DNA of 64,000 nt from Bacillus nitratireducens (lineage in GTDB: Bacteria > Bacillota > Bacilli > Bacillales > Bacillaceae_G), in contig NZ_MAOC01000038.1 in assembly GCF_001884135.1 (NCBI RefSeq), forward strand, positions 1 to 64,000. The letters run 5' to 3'. How positions within the stretch are numbered: position 1 is the stretch's first letter; the number at the start of each line of letters is the position of its first letter. Below the pieces are notes generated by a model, which saw only the letters and a list, made by a program, of their open reading frames with translations, was not told the DNA's origin and made no database searches. The translations under genes were made by a program, and so were the position numbers. Positions 47,410-57,139 of this stretch are shown in pieces.

Positions 47410-49050
47410 TTAAGCCCTAAAATACTCCTGTAAATAATATAATGTAATCAATCGAAAAGGTACCAACGTTTCTTTAAAACGAACATATGAAGGTTTTGCA
47501 TACTTATAAAAATCTATTCCTGTATACTCTGTTGAAAATTCTATAGACTTATTTAAAACATCTTTTAGTTCATTATCTAGTAACTCGTGGTGCTTCTCAT
47601 ATACCATAGATTTTCCTATTTGTATTTTCCCCTTAGATACTAAATAACTTAAAACAAAAGCGCCTAAAAACAGTTTTCTGACCTTAGGCTGAAGTTTTTT
47701 AGGTATCGGTATATTCGAAGGGAGTTTCTGATCAGGAATCTCAAAAGTTTCAGGAAATAAACTTAATGAGGCTTTTTTATAAAGATATCTATTTTCTCTT
47801 AATTCATATGGTAGTCCATTAAAGAATTTTGCATAATCCTTAGACGCAAATGGTCTAATTATTCTAGATTCCCTCTCTAATGGTGCAAAAATATTAGCTA
47901 TCAAAGAATTTTGTCTGTCTACATTCCTAATATATTCATCTAAATGGCAAGGTAAATTAACCTGACAACAATCTTCAGCTAATTTCTTTACGTCATTAAT
48001 TATTTCTTCTTTTTCTTTTGTATCAATTTGAGCCCAAAGTGTATGACCTTTAAATCTCCTATTTATTACATCCTCTATGGCTTCTTCTTTTGTCATAGAA
48101 AAGTTTTCCGCAATTTTAGTTTGATTTGCGCCAGCAAACTCTCCACCTAAAAATCCATGAATAATATACTTAGGTGAAATTTGTTTTTCTTGCATGACAG
48201 AATATAAATGACAATGCATCGGACTACTTAATCCACCTGTTAATCCAACAACTTCTTCCCCATATTTTTCATAATAACTATTGAGGAGCTCCTCAACATT
48301 TAAGTTTAAATTCAACTCTTCAGCTACTTTTCTCGCTACCGTTATCTCATTAGAATGACTCGGCCCAAATACTAAGCTATTAAATTTAAATCCTTTTCTA
48401 TTAGCAAGACTAGCTAATAGTCTTGAATCATACCCTCCGCTTAAGGGGATTAAGATATCTTCCTCTTGACAATGTAATAGCTCTTCTTCATATTTATCAA
48501 ATAAACTTCCTAATATATCTTTTGCATCCCTTAAATATAACTCTTCATTTTTTTCAGAGTGATTACCATTAAATTGCAATTTGAATACTCTTTCTTTCTT
48601 AACTTCAAATTTTTTTAAGTCAAAAGAAATTTCTTCACCAGCCATACATTTATATACATTCTTAAATAAAGTTCGATTTCTTAACGGATTATCTATTATA
48701 CATTCTTCAAAAAATGCAGTTCGGTCGAGTTCTAGCTTAATATGATTTTTCTGAATTGCTTTTACAAGCTCTATTAAATTATAATCAATTAATATTAGGT
48801 CCATAACCTTATCATAATAATAAAATAAAGGATACTCTCCATACCAACTATTGTTTATTATTATTCTCTGTTTTTTTAAATCATAATTAATAAATTGGAT
48901 ATCCTCACTCTTAAAAAATTTATCAGAAGAAGTTGTATACAATTGTTGACTGTCTATCCTTGATGGAAAAATAAAAAATCTCTCTACATTCTCAATCTTT
49001 AAATTCGTTTTAATTTTACCTCTTTTATATTCAAGTAATATATTTTCCAA
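47410..49050 (-). CDS. Asparagine-synthetase-like amidotransferase in the EPS operon
   Basis: A 546-aa protein. The PP-loop LSGGYDSRLLASL near residue 203 and the ATP-site continuation (FKFNSLVFGPSHSNEITVAR) mark the asparagine synthetase B fold. The N-terminal domain has the fold length but starts MENILLEYKRG, so it has no Cys2 nucleophile for glutaminase activity. Start is a TTG after AGAAGGTG. In P. aeruginosa O-antigen loci WbpS-type homologues amidate uronic acids. Given Ugd nearby, a similar role, or use of free ammonia, is possible. This is inferred. Confidence 0.75.
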   Translation of the reverse strand: MENILLEYKRGKIKTNLKIENVERFFIFPSRIDSQQLYTTSSDKFFKSEDIQFINYDLKKQRIIINNSWYGEYPLFYYYDKVMDLILIDYNLIELVKAIQKNHIKLELDRTAFFEECIIDNPLRNRTLFKNVYKCMAGEEISFDLKKFEVKKERVFKLQFNGNHSEKNEELYLRDAKDILGSLFDKYEEELLHCQEEDILIPLSGGYDSRLLASLANRKGFKFNSLVFGPSHSNEITVARKVAEELNLNLNVEELLNSYYEKYGEEVVGLTGGLSSPMHCHLYSVMQEKQISPKYIIHGFLGGEFAGANQTKIAENFSMTKEEAIEDVINRRFKGHTLWAQIDTKEKEEIINDVKKLAEDCCQVNLPCHLDEYIRNVDRQNSLIANIFAPLERESRIIRPFASKDYAKFFNGLPYELRENRYLYKKASLSLFPETFEIPDQKLPSNIPIPKKLQPKVRKLFLGAFVLSYLVSKGKIQIGKSMVYEKHHELLDNELKDVLNKSIEFSTEYTGIDFYKYAKPSYVRFKETLVPFRLITLYYLQEYFRA

Positions 49051-49117
49051 TCCGGAACACCTTCTCTATAAAAATTATCTACATCTTTGTTATAGACCAT
49101 CTATTCCCCTAAAAATA

Positions 49118-50644
49118 TTAATTTTTCTTAATTTTTGATCGGAGGGTTTTTAATACTAACATAATCTCCTTATTTTTAAATATACAAAGACTGACTATAT
49201 AAAAAGTGAAATATAGAAGCGTTGAGCATATTAAAATGACTATTGGTCCAGACTTTAAAAGCCAACTATTCTCTATTAAATTTTTAACTAGCAAAATATT
49301 CACTATAGAAATTATCAAAATAAATATTAATTTTTTTATTAATGTCCATATCAAACTATAACTCATATATTCTTTATTCTTTGTAAACATATAAACTACC
49401 GTAATTATATTGGCTATAAAAATAGCCCATGGTACACCATATTGATTAAATTCTAAACAAAAGAGCACTGTAAAAGCCATACTCGTTATTAGTAATATAA
49501 CACTTGATATAAACGGCGTTCTTTTATTAGATGTAGCAAAACAAAATCGTAATAATAACTCACGAATCGCTGTCGGATATAGTCCCAATATAAAAATATT
49601 TAAAGATGCTGCCGTTAACAACGTTGCTCGTTCGTCAAAGGCTCCACGTTCAAACAAAACCCTTATTATTTCTTCACTAAAATAGATCACAAAAACAGTT
49701 GAGGGAATTAATACTATTGTTAAGAAACTTATACTATTATTAAGTTGAATTCCAATTTTTTTAAATTCTTTAGATACAAAACTTTTACTGAATAATGTAT
49801 ATAATATCGAAAAAGATGACATCGCTAACAACAAGATAGGTAAACTAGCTATTGTAAAGGCATAATTTAGACTAACTAAAGCTCCTTCTCTAAAATTCCC
49901 TGTCAAAAATCTTGCCAATAACATTGGTATTGTTGGCGCTATACTCGAAAGAATAGCTGGGAAGAAAAAACCCCAAAACCTCCTAACCCCCTGGGATCTC
50001 CACCATTTCTCTCTAACTGTAGTATGCAGTCTAGTTCTCTTTGTTTTTAAAAGAAGATACATTTGAGAAAAACTTGCTACTAATAATCCATAACACAAGT
50101 AGCGTATATCATTAAAATAGGCCCCAAAAATAATAGATACTATAAAAAATACATTAATAAATAAATTAGAAATAGAGGGAAACAAATAACTATTTTCTGC
50201 TTGATGTCTCCCTCTTTCAATGCCATGTATATTAAACATTAATATTGTAGGTAATAATATTAATATCATATATAATAGCAAATCATTCATACTTGAATTT
50301 TGAAATTCACCTATTCCATATACATATAAGATTGATCCAATACCTAATACAATCATCGATACTATACCTAAAAATGATATGCATTTTTTAACTTGTTCAT
50401 AAAACTTTAAAGCCTTTGATTCTGATTCCTCTTTTAAGTTTAGATAAACGGGTATAAAAGATGTTGTAAGCGCCTTTCCAATTGCCGGTAAAACTACAAG
50501 TGGAAGAAAGGAAGCAATAACGAAAGCTTCCATTTCCCTTGATATACCAAAGTACTTAGCTAATAAGGTCTCTCTTAAGAGTCCTAAGATAGCACTAAAT
50601 ACAGAAATCAATAACATAATTAAAGATGTAGACATTAACTTCAT
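49118..50644 (-). CDS. MurJ/MviN-type lipid flippase (Wzx role)
   Basis: A 508-aa protein with 14 hydrophobic segments. MviN family features are LRETLLAKYFGISREMEAFVIASFLP near residue 25, FVIYFSEEIIRVLFERGAFDE near 305 and AIRELLLRFCFATSNKRTPF near 355. Within a capsule operon it probably flips the lipid-linked repeat unit outward, in place of a classical Wzx. Start follows AGAAGG. Confidence 0.85.
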   Translation of the reverse strand: MKLMSTSLIMLLISVFSAILGLLRETLLAKYFGISREMEAFVIASFLPLVVLPAIGKALTTSFIPVYLNLKEESESKALKFYEQVKKCISFLGIVSMIVLGIGSILYVYGIGEFQNSSMNDLLLYMILILLPTILMFNIHGIERGRHQAENSYLFPSISNLFINVFFIVSIIFGAYFNDIRYLCYGLLVASFSQMYLLLKTKRTRLHTTVREKWWRSQGVRRFWGFFFPAILSSIAPTIPMLLARFLTGNFREGALVSLNYAFTIASLPILLLAMSSFSILYTLFSKSFVSKEFKKIGIQLNNSISFLTIVLIPSTVFVIYFSEEIIRVLFERGAFDERATLLTAASLNIFILGLYPTAIRELLLRFCFATSNKRTPFISSVILLITSMAFTVLFCLEFNQYGVPWAIFIANIITVVYMFTKNKEYMSYSLIWTLIKKLIFILIISIVNILLVKNLIENSWLLKSGPIVILICSTLLYFTFYIVSLCIFKNKEIMLVLKTLRSKIKKN

Positions 50645-50669
50645 TCCTGGCCTTCTTTCATTATTTTAT

Positions 50670-52016
50670 CTATTCTTCAATAATCCCAACTATTATCCAT
50701 AATAATGTAGCACAGGAACTAGTTCCCCATAAAAATCCGCCGTCTATCAAATCATGTATAAAAGCACCTATTATAATCGCTAAAGAAATCAATTTAAAAT
50801 GATTATTAAACCAAATATCCTTCTTCATCGTTAGTACATGCTTTATAATGCAAACTAATAACATTATAAAAATTACACTTCCTAATATCCCTACTGTAAC
50901 AATTAAATCTAGGAATAAATTATGTGGATGTGGCCAAGCGGCCCCGTATTTAGAATATATTCCATACTCTTTTAAGACCTCTGGAAATTGATAAAACCCT
51001 ATCCCGTAAAATGGATTATCCAGAAAAATCCTAGTAGCACCCTCCCACAAAACCCATCTTTCTTGTTCTACCAATACATTAACTAGTAATTGCGAAAAAT
51101 TAGTATTAATAATATTAAAACTTAATAGCAGCATAAATATTATACTTGGCAATACTATAAGGAAGACCTTTCTTACATCTATGATTTTATAAAGCAATAT
51201 AATAAATGTAGATATTACGAATGAAATTATAGATCCTGCTGAATCTGTAAATATAAGATTTGCCAGAAGGAGAAGAAAAATAGAAATTTGAAACAAAGCG
51301 CTTTTCATTTTATTTTTTTCTAATAGTAAATTACCTAACAGTATTATTAAACCCATACATAAGTATCCGCCATACCCATTAGTATTATTAAAAAAGGCTG
51401 TAATTCGTCCTGTACCAGTTGAAGAATTTATTACAGATTGAGACCATAACCAAGGAATATTAGTGAATTTTTGTAACAAACCAATAAAGGAAGAAAAAAC
51501 CATCCCTAAAATAAAATAGTTGCATATTGCTTTAATCTCTTTCTTATTAAATTTTATTTGTAATAAAATAAAATAACATAAAAAAACGAGCATATATTGA
51601 AATACTTTTAACAAGCTTTGGAATATAGAATCACTTAGTAAAGAACTCAATATACCCAATAAAGAAAATAGCCACATAACATAGCTGTAACTAGATTGTT
51701 GATACTCTTTTATACCTTTCAACCGTTCCCTATATTTATAAAGTATAGTAAGAATAAAGGCTATTAATACAAGTACTTTAACTGCTTTAGTTATGCCTAT
51801 AGGAATTATATAAATAGATTCCAAAGGAAGCAGTAACCCCAATACCAAAAAGGGATTTCTAAAAAATATAAGTGCAACGATTGGTAAAATACAAAGTAAT
51901 ATAAATATACCGCTCCAAATTATCTGTTGAGATAATAAGCCAACTAAAATAATTAATATAAGATAAGAAGAAAGCCTTAATGTCCTTTCATATTCAGAAA
52001 TAAACATTCTTATCAA
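50670..52016 (-). CDS. Wzy-type polymerase / O-antigen ligase family protein
   Basis: A 448-aa protein with 10-12 hydrophobic segments. The large extracellular loop near residues 320-375 (WVLWEGATRIFLDNPFYGIGFYQFPEV...WPHPHNLFLDLIVTVG) carries the Arg/His pattern of the O-antigen ligase/polymerase family. It probably joins repeat units on the outer face. Start is a TTG at 52016 spaced correctly from AGGAGG; the ATG three codons later is too far away. Confidence 0.83.
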   Translation of the reverse strand: MIRMFISEYERTLRLSSYLILIILVGLLSQQIIWSGIFILLCILPIVALIFFRNPFLVLGLLLPLESIYIIPIGITKAVKVLVLIAFILTILYKYRERLKGIKEYQQSSYSYVMWLFSLLGILSSLLSDSIFQSLLKVFQYMLVFLCYFILLQIKFNKKEIKAICNYFILGMVFSSFIGLLQKFTNIPWLWSQSVINSSTGTGRITAFFNNTNGYGGYLCMGLIILLGNLLLEKNKMKSALFQISIFLLLLANLIFTDSAGSIISFVISTFIILLYKIIDVRKVFLIVLPSIIFMLLLSFNIINTNFSQLLVNVLVEQERWVLWEGATRIFLDNPFYGIGFYQFPEVLKEYGIYSKYGAAWPHPHNLFLDLIVTVGILGSVIFIMLLVCIIKHVLTMKKDIWFNNHFKLISLAIIIGAFIHDLIDGGFLWGTSSCATLLWIIVGIIEE

Positions 52017-52033
52017 TTATATTACCTCCTTTT

Positions 52034-52693
52034 TTACCTAGCTCCATCACCAGTAACTACAACTTTAACAGTTTTTGTAATAATCTTTAGATCTAACAAA
52101 ATACTAGCATGGTTAATATAGTAAATGTCCAATTCCAACTTTTCTTTTGGTGTAATTTCATATCCACCATTTACTTGTGCCCATCCTGTCAATCCAGGTT
52201 TGACTTCTAATCTTTTCTTAAATCCAGGTATATTTTTTTCGAATTGCTCCGTAAATATCGGTCTTTCTGGTCTCGGTCCTACAAGAGACATATCACCTTT
52301 TAAAATATTAAATAATTGCGGTAGTTCATCAATTCTTGTTTTACGAATAAATAATCCTATTTTTGTAACACGTGGATCATTCTTTTCTGCCCATTTTGCC
52401 CCATTTTTTTCTGCATCATTACGCATGGAGCGTAATTTAATAACTTTAAATCTCTTCCCATTCAATCCTAATCTTTCTTGTAGGTAAAAAGGAGACCCCG
52501 GGGATTCTAAAAAAATAAGTATACTAAATATCAATATAACGGGCATCAATGCTATTAATCCTACTAAAGAAAACATAACATCTAATAAATACTTAACTCC
52601 TAAATAGATTTTAGATTGATTACTTTCCACTTGAATAGTTTGAGAATCAGATGCAATTCGATACTCCCTCGCTACATTTTCACTAGTCTTCAT
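52034..52693 (-). CDS. Initiating sugar transferase (polyprenol-phosphate phosphoglycosyltransferase)
   Basis: A 219-aa monotopic enzyme. A hydrophobic re-entrant helix ([21 protein letters not shown]) is followed by [29 protein letters not shown], the catalytic ...[25 protein letters not shown] near 135-160 and [11 protein letters not shown] near 185. It loads the first sugar phosphate onto undecaprenyl phosphate and so starts each repeat unit. It is the short form without the large N-terminal membrane part of WbaP or WcaJ. Confidence 0.92.
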   Translation of the reverse strand: MKTSENVAREYRIASDSQTIQVESNQSKIYLGVKYLLDVMFSLVGLIALMPVILIFSILIFLESPGSPFYLQERLGLNGKRFKVIKLRSMRNDAEKNGAKWAEKNDPRVTKIGLFIRKTRIDELPQLFNILKGDMSLVGPRPERPIFTEQFEKNIPGFKKRLEVKPGLTGWAQVNGGYEITPKEKLELDIYYINHASILLDLKIITKTVKVVVTGDGAR

Positions 52694-52711
52694 ATTCCCT
52701 CTCCCCTACAA

Positions 52712-53590
52712 TTATTTGATTGCTTCTTTATGTACTAGTTCATCCATATATTCCATGAGCTGTTCTTTTAATTCTTTATGTTGCAATGCCATTTCAATTG
52801 TCGTCTTAATAAATCCAAACTTCTCTCCAACATCATAACGTTTACCTTCAAAGTCATATGCAAACACACGCTGAATTTCATTTAAACGTTGAATCGCATC
52901 TGTCAACTGAATCTCTCCACCAGCACCTGTTTGTTGGTCTTCAAGGAACATGAAGATTTCTGGTGTTAATACGTAACGTCCCATAATTGCCAAATTCGAT
53001 GGTGCTGTACCGTCTGCTGGCTTCTCTACAAATTGACGTACTTGATAACAACGATCATTTTGTTCAATTGGATCAATAATGCCGTAACGATGCGTCTCAT
53101 TTTCTGGCACTGTTTGCACACCGATAACGGAAGATCGTGTAACTTCATACTGGTTCATTAATTGGCGTAAACATGGTGTTTCAGCTTGTACAATATCATC
53201 ACCAAGTAATACTGCAAATGGTTCATTTCCAATAAATTTGCGTGCACACCATACTGCATGACCTAATCCTTTTGGCTCTTTTTGCCTTATGTAATGAATG
53301 TTAATTTTTGAAGACGCTTGTACTTTTTCAAGCATTTCATATTTCCCTTTTTCTAAAAGGTTTTGTTCTAGCTCAAAAGAATGATCAAAATGATCTTCAA
53401 TTGCACGTTTTCCTTTTCCAGTAACGATAATAATATCTTCAATTCCAGATTCAATTGCTTCCTCTATAATGTACTGAATCGTAGGTTTATCAACGATAGG
53501 TAACATCTCTTTCGGCATTGCTTTCGTAGCTGGTAAAAACCTTGTCCCCAGTCCAGCAGCTGGAATAATTGCTTTCCTTACTTTTTTCAA
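52712..53590 (-). CDS. galU: UTP-glucose-1-phosphate uridylyltransferase
   Basis: A 292-aa enzyme that makes UDP-glucose from UTP and glucose-1-phosphate. The nucleotide-binding start [36 protein letters not shown] is complete. Also visible are [11 protein letters not shown] near 130 and the FVEKPADG block. The frame opens at an ATG at 53608, but GGGGG lies 7 nt before the TTG at 53590, which also gives the family N-terminus, so TTG is chosen. It supplies UDP-glucose to both Ugd and GalE. It follows the EAR-like RNA and its terminator. Confidence 0.93.
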   Translation of the reverse strand: MKKVRKAIIPAAGLGTRFLPATKAMPKEMLPIVDKPTIQYIIEEAIESGIEDIIIVTGKGKRAIEDHFDHSFELEQNLLEKGKYEMLEKVQASSKINIHYIRQKEPKGLGHAVWCARKFIGNEPFAVLLGDDIVQAETPCLRQLMNQYEVTRSSVIGVQTVPENETHRYGIIDPIEQNDRCYQVRQFVEKPADGTAPSNLAIMGRYVLTPEIFMFLEDQQTGAGGEIQLTDAIQRLNEIQRVFAYDFEGKRYDVGEKFGFIKTTIEMALQHKELKEQLMEYMDELVHKEAIK

Positions 53591-53636
53591 ATCAGTACCC
53601 CCAAACATTTTTTCCGCATATATGTATGTAGCGATA

Positions 53637-53692
53637 ACAAAAACCCTATCTATAGAGTCATATTTATAACTCCATAGGTAGAGTTTCTATCA
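53637..53692 (-). terminator. Terminator after the EAR-like RNA
   Basis: On the minus strand AAACTCTACCTAT pairs with ATAGATAGGGTTT and an inner GAGT / ACTC, followed by TTTGTT. It lies inside the operon, before galU, so the operon must have a way to read through it. Confidence 0.75.
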
Positions 53693-53700
53693 TAAATAAA

Positions 53701-53810
53701 TTATGGGCATCTAACCCTACCTCACATCATGCTTTTGACAACAAACGCGTCTAAGGTAGAAATTTACTCTACCCACAGCATAGCCGAGTGTCTCCATTGA
53801 TATTGGTTAG
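53701..53810 (-). ncRNA. EAR-like (eps-associated) antiterminator RNA candidate
   Basis: A non-coding stretch between the phosphatase and galU genes, rich in stems on the minus strand: GGTAGAG / TTCTACC, and GGTAGGGTTAGATGCCCA near its end. It starts with AATGGAGACACTCGGC. B. subtilis carries the EAR element within its eps operon, between the first genes, where it makes RNA polymerase ignore later terminators. The place, length (about 110 nt) and downstream terminator here fit that role. I cannot align it to the EAR consensus from memory, so the match is by position and structure. Confidence 0.55.
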
Positions 53811-53835
53811 GAGGCATCACCAAGTTGTTTTCTCT

Positions 53836-54603
53836 TTAAAAGAGACCGAATATTTTTTTTCGTCTTATTTTCTCAGGCTCTTCTCGATAAATCATTTTTC
53901 CACTTATTAGTTCATACGTATTTTCCTTGAAGTTGTACAATGTAGAACTCCCAAATGTTTTCTCTACTGTTTCATACGCAGCTTGCAAGTGAAAGGACCG
54001 CGTTGTTGTGTTATGAGCATCTGATGATATGACATGTGTTAAATGATGCTCAATAAGTTGCAATGAAAACTTCTTGATTTTCTTTCCGAACTTCCCTGTC
54101 ACGCTTCCTGCGGTAATTTGTGTTAGTGCCCCTTGATTGACGAACTTATATAACACATCGGGGCGTTCAATAATTTCCATATTCCGTTCTGGATGAACAA
54201 TAACCGGCGTGATCCCTTTCACACGTAATTCATATAACATTTTTTCTGCATAGCGCGGGACATGGTTTGCTGGAAATTCAATTAATATATATTTATCGGT
54301 ACGATTCAGTGTAACAATACGTCCCAAATCATAGTCCTCTAATAACTCTCCGTACAACCTGATTTCTTGACCAGGTAAAATGGTTAAATTGATATCCTCT
54401 TCTTTTAATCTTTCATTTAACTGCTTTACCTGATGAAGAATGCTTTCTGCTAGATTCATATAAACCCCATTTTGGTGATGAGGAGTAGCAACGATTGTAT
54501 GAATTCCTTCTTCGCATGCTGCCTTTGCCATTGCAATGCTGTCTTCGATTGATTGTGCTCCATCATCGACATTAGGCAAGATATGACAATGTACATCAAT
54601 CAT
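53836..54603 (-). CDS. PHP-type tyrosine-protein phosphatase (CpsB/YwqE)
   Basis: A 255-aa metal-dependent phosphatase. The PHP motifs are MIDVHCHILPNVDDGA at the N-terminus, VATPHHQNG near 40, PVIVHPERNMEI near 137 and VISSDAHNT near 197. It removes phosphate from the Tyr cluster of the neighbouring kinase, and so cycles chain-length control. The place, third after the adaptor and the kinase, is typical for Gram-positive capsule operons. Confidence 0.93.
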   Translation of the reverse strand: MIDVHCHILPNVDDGAQSIEDSIAMAKAACEEGIHTIVATPHHQNGVYMNLAESILHQVKQLNERLKEEDINLTILPGQEIRLYGELLEDYDLGRIVTLNRTDKYILIEFPANHVPRYAEKMLYELRVKGITPVIVHPERNMEIIERPDVLYKFVNQGALTQITAGSVTGKFGKKIKKFSLQLIEHHLTHVISSDAHNTTTRSFHLQAAYETVEKTFGSSTLYNFKENTYELISGKMIYREEPEKIRRKKIFGLF

Positions 54604-54686
54604 TCTATTTCATCCCCTCTCCACATATTCTTCACATACTGAATATAAGAAGAAAAGATGAATGTTCACCTTTCCTTCTTTTGCAT

Positions 54687-55376
54687 TTAGTTAGAACCGT
54701 AATAGTAATATTCGGATCCATTTTGTTCTTTATCGTTTAAGACAACGCCAAGTAATGTACCTTTTGCGCTATCTAATGATTGTTTTGCTTTAAGCGCCGC
54801 CTCTTTTTCTGTTGCACCACTTCGAATAACAAGTACAGAAGCATCACATTGATTTGCCATAATTTGTGCATCTGTAACCGGTAAGATTGGTGATGTGTCA
54901 AAAATGACAAGGTCATACGTGCCATAAGCTTCTGAAAGTAAATCTTTCATCGAGCTTGCACCCAGTAATTCCGCTGGATTTGGTGGGATTGGACCACATG
55001 GTAAAAATGTTAAATTACCGATTTTCGTTTGTGTCACACATGTTTCTAGTGTTTTACTACGTGTTAATACGTTTGTTAAGCCAAATATATTATCCACTTG
55101 CATCATTTGATGTAATGCTGGTCTACGTAAGTCTGCATCGATAAGTAATACTTTCTTACCTTGTTGTGCGAAAACAATTGCAATATTAGCAGCCGTTGTT
55201 GTCTTTCCTTCACTTTGATTCGCAGATGTTACGATAAGAGAACGAATCTTCTTATCAACAGATGCAAATTCAATATTTGTTCGTATATTTCGGTATTGCT
55301 CTGACACAGATGATTTTGGTTGTTCATATGCAATCAGCTGACGGCGAGCACGTAATATTTTTTTCTTAAGAACCAA
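54687..55376 (-). CDS. BY-type tyrosine kinase (CpsD/YwqD)
   Basis: A 229-aa protein with Walker A SANQSEGKTTTAANIA near 52, Walker A' LLIDADLRRP near 80 and Walker B LVIFDTSP near 157. A C-terminal Tyr cluster EYYYYGSN is autophosphorylated. It needs the membrane adaptor encoded just before it. Start is a TTG at 55376 after AGGGGGG, overlapping the adaptor gene by 11 bp. Confidence 0.93.
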   Translation of the reverse strand: MVLKKKILRARRQLIAYEQPKSSVSEQYRNIRTNIEFASVDKKIRSLIVTSANQSEGKTTTAANIAIVFAQQGKKVLLIDADLRRPALHQMMQVDNIFGLTNVLTRSKTLETCVTQTKIGNLTFLPCGPIPPNPAELLGASSMKDLLSEAYGTYDLVIFDTSPILPVTDAQIMANQCDASVLVIRSGATEKEAALKAKQSLDSAKGTLLGVVLNDKEQNGSEYYYYGSN

Positions 55377-56106
55377 TTGTATGCCCCCCTACTCTCTTCG
55401 TTGCTAATAAACTACCGCTCTTTGTGCCATCTTCCTCCATATGAGAAACGACGCCAAGAACTGGTACACCAAGTTGTTTTTCAATATCTTCTTCTTTTTT
55501 CATCGTGTTATCTAAGTACTCTAGTAAGAATGCAATTCCAACAGAAGTCATTAATCCAACAACAAATGCAATTGCTATATTTAACTTTTTATTTGGTTTG
55601 ATTGGTGACTGACCTTCTGCTACTTCTGCTTTTGATAAAATCGTTACATTATCAATACTCATAATTTTTGCAATTTCACTTTTGAATATTTCCGCTGTTG
55701 TATTTGCGATATCACGAGCTAGTTTTACATCTTTATCTTGAACTGTAACTGCTATTACTTGTGAATCTTTCTCATTTTCTACATTAATTTTTCCATTTAA
55801 CTCTTGAGTAGACATGCCTAACTTTAATTCACTCTTCACCTTATCCAAAATTACAGGGCTTTTTACAATGATCTTATATGTATTAGTTAATTGCACATTG
55901 GTTTGCACTTCGTTATACTGAATGATTTTCTCATCTTGTTTCTTTTGGTTAACAAGAATTTGCGTCGAAGTCTGATAAATCGGCGTTATAAAGTAGAAAC
56001 TTACAATCGCGCTTACAAGTGCTGCACCAATCGTAATTACAAGGATCATAACTAATCGTTTTCTTAAAATAGCAAATAACTCTTTCAAACTTATTGTTTC
56101 TTCCAT
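55366..56106 (-). CDS. Wzz/CpsC-type chain-length regulator and kinase adaptor
   Basis: A 246-aa protein. One span lies near the N-terminus (about 18-40), an extracellular Wzz domain (YQTSTQILVNQKK...) between, and a second span near 175-197, followed by a short cytosolic tail that activates the kinase. It is the first gene of the EPS operon. Start follows CTGGAGGAAG. Confidence 0.92.
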   Translation of the reverse strand: MEETISLKELFAILRKRLVMILVITIGAALVSAIVSFYFITPIYQTSTQILVNQKKQDEKIIQYNEVQTNVQLTNTYKIIVKSPVILDKVKSELKLGMSTQELNGKINVENEKDSQVIAVTVQDKDVKLARDIANTTAEIFKSEIAKIMSIDNVTILSKAEVAEGQSPIKPNKKLNIAIAFVVGLMTSVGIAFLLEYLDNTMKKEEDIEKQLGVPVLGVVSHMEEDGTKSGSLLATKRVGGHTIGS

Positions 56107-56640
56107 GCCTTCCTCCAGCTTTCAATAATTTGTTATAAAAACTTCCGAAAATAAATAATTTGTCAGGTTTTAAGCTGACAACAAAAATCTGGTATCTAGT
56201 CCTAAAGTTGTTTAGCGATAGATAACTATTTAACATATTACATAACTTACATTAGTATAGCAAGAATGGTTGAGAAAATTGTTGGAGAAATTGACAAATA
56301 CTATACTACCGAATCTGACGAATTTCGACACAGTTTTTAATGTATAGATTTTCATTTGCTATATACTGTCGATATATGGGGATTATTAGTATTACTAGTG
56401 AATATACCATTGATTGATCTGTGTATTTATACTATCTTATTTATAAAAATCTTACCATTGTTGATTTTTATTTTGTTTTTTCTTAATATTTTGATATCTT
56501 TTTCAGACTTTAGTTGATAAACTTTTTTCGAAAGTCCCCTATTTTTTTAATCAAACGTTTGTTTAAAAGTAAGAGAACTTACCTATCGACAAATCCTCTT
56601 ACCTTTCGTCCATTTCTTCATAATTCGCTTCAATAACAAT
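56107..56640. other. Upstream region of the EPS operon
   Basis: About 530 bp, very AT-rich, without a supportable gene. The part around 56275-56380 has several TATA-like and ACTATAC/GTATAG sequences and may hold regulator sites. No operator can be named. Confidence 0.4.
56254..56262 (-). promoter_or_regulatory. Candidate promoter of the EPS operon
   Basis: On the minus strand TGCTATACT is an extended -10 element. The -35 region has no good match. It lies about 150 bp upstream of the first gene. Confidence 0.45.
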
Positions 56641-56678
56641 AAAAAAGATGAATGACTATACTCTCTTCATTCATCTTC
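56641..56678 (-). terminator. Terminator after fabZ
   Basis: AGATGAATGA / TCATTCATCT hairpin followed by a T-rich tail on the minus strand. Confidence 0.88.
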
Positions 56679-56704
56679 CAACGTAAAGTTATGTTAACAA
56701 ATCT

Positions 56705-57139
56705 TTATTCTTTCTTATCACCAATTGCAAATGTGATTTCAGCTTCACAAGCGATTTCACCATTTACAGTTGCTACTGCTTTTCCTTTTCCAATCGGTCC
56801 ACGGACACGTGTCATTTCGACTTCTAGGCGAAGTTGATCACCTGGGCGAACTTGACGTTTGAAGCGGCAGTTATCAATGCCAGCAAAGAATGCAAGGCGA
56901 CCGCGATTTTCTTCCTTCTTCAGTACCGCAACAGCACCCACCTGCGCTAATGCTTCTACAATTAGAACACCTGGCATCACAGGATAATCTGGAAAGTGTC
57001 CATTAAAGTATTCCTCATTTGCCGTTACATTTTTAATCCCAACCGCACGCTTTCCTTCTTCTACTTCTAAAATTTGATCGACTAGTAGAAATGGATAACG
57101 ATGTGGAATAATTTCTTTAATCTGTTGAATATCTAGCAT
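56705..57139 (-). CDS. fabZ: 3-hydroxyacyl-ACP dehydratase FabZ
   Basis: A 144-aa enzyme that removes water from 3-hydroxyacyl-ACP in fatty acid elongation. The hot-dog fold motif [17 protein letters not shown] has the catalytic His near residue 13. [23 protein letters not shown] holds the catalytic Glu near 63. Monocistronic, with its own terminator. Start follows AAGGAGAG. Confidence 0.95.
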   Translation of the reverse strand: MLDIQQIKEIIPHRYPFLLVDQILEVEEGKRAVGIKNVTANEEYFNGHFPDYPVMPGVLIVEALAQVGAVAVLKKEENRGRLAFFAGIDNCRFKRQVRPGDQLRLEVEMTRVRGPIGKGKAVATVNGEIACEAEITFAIGDKKE

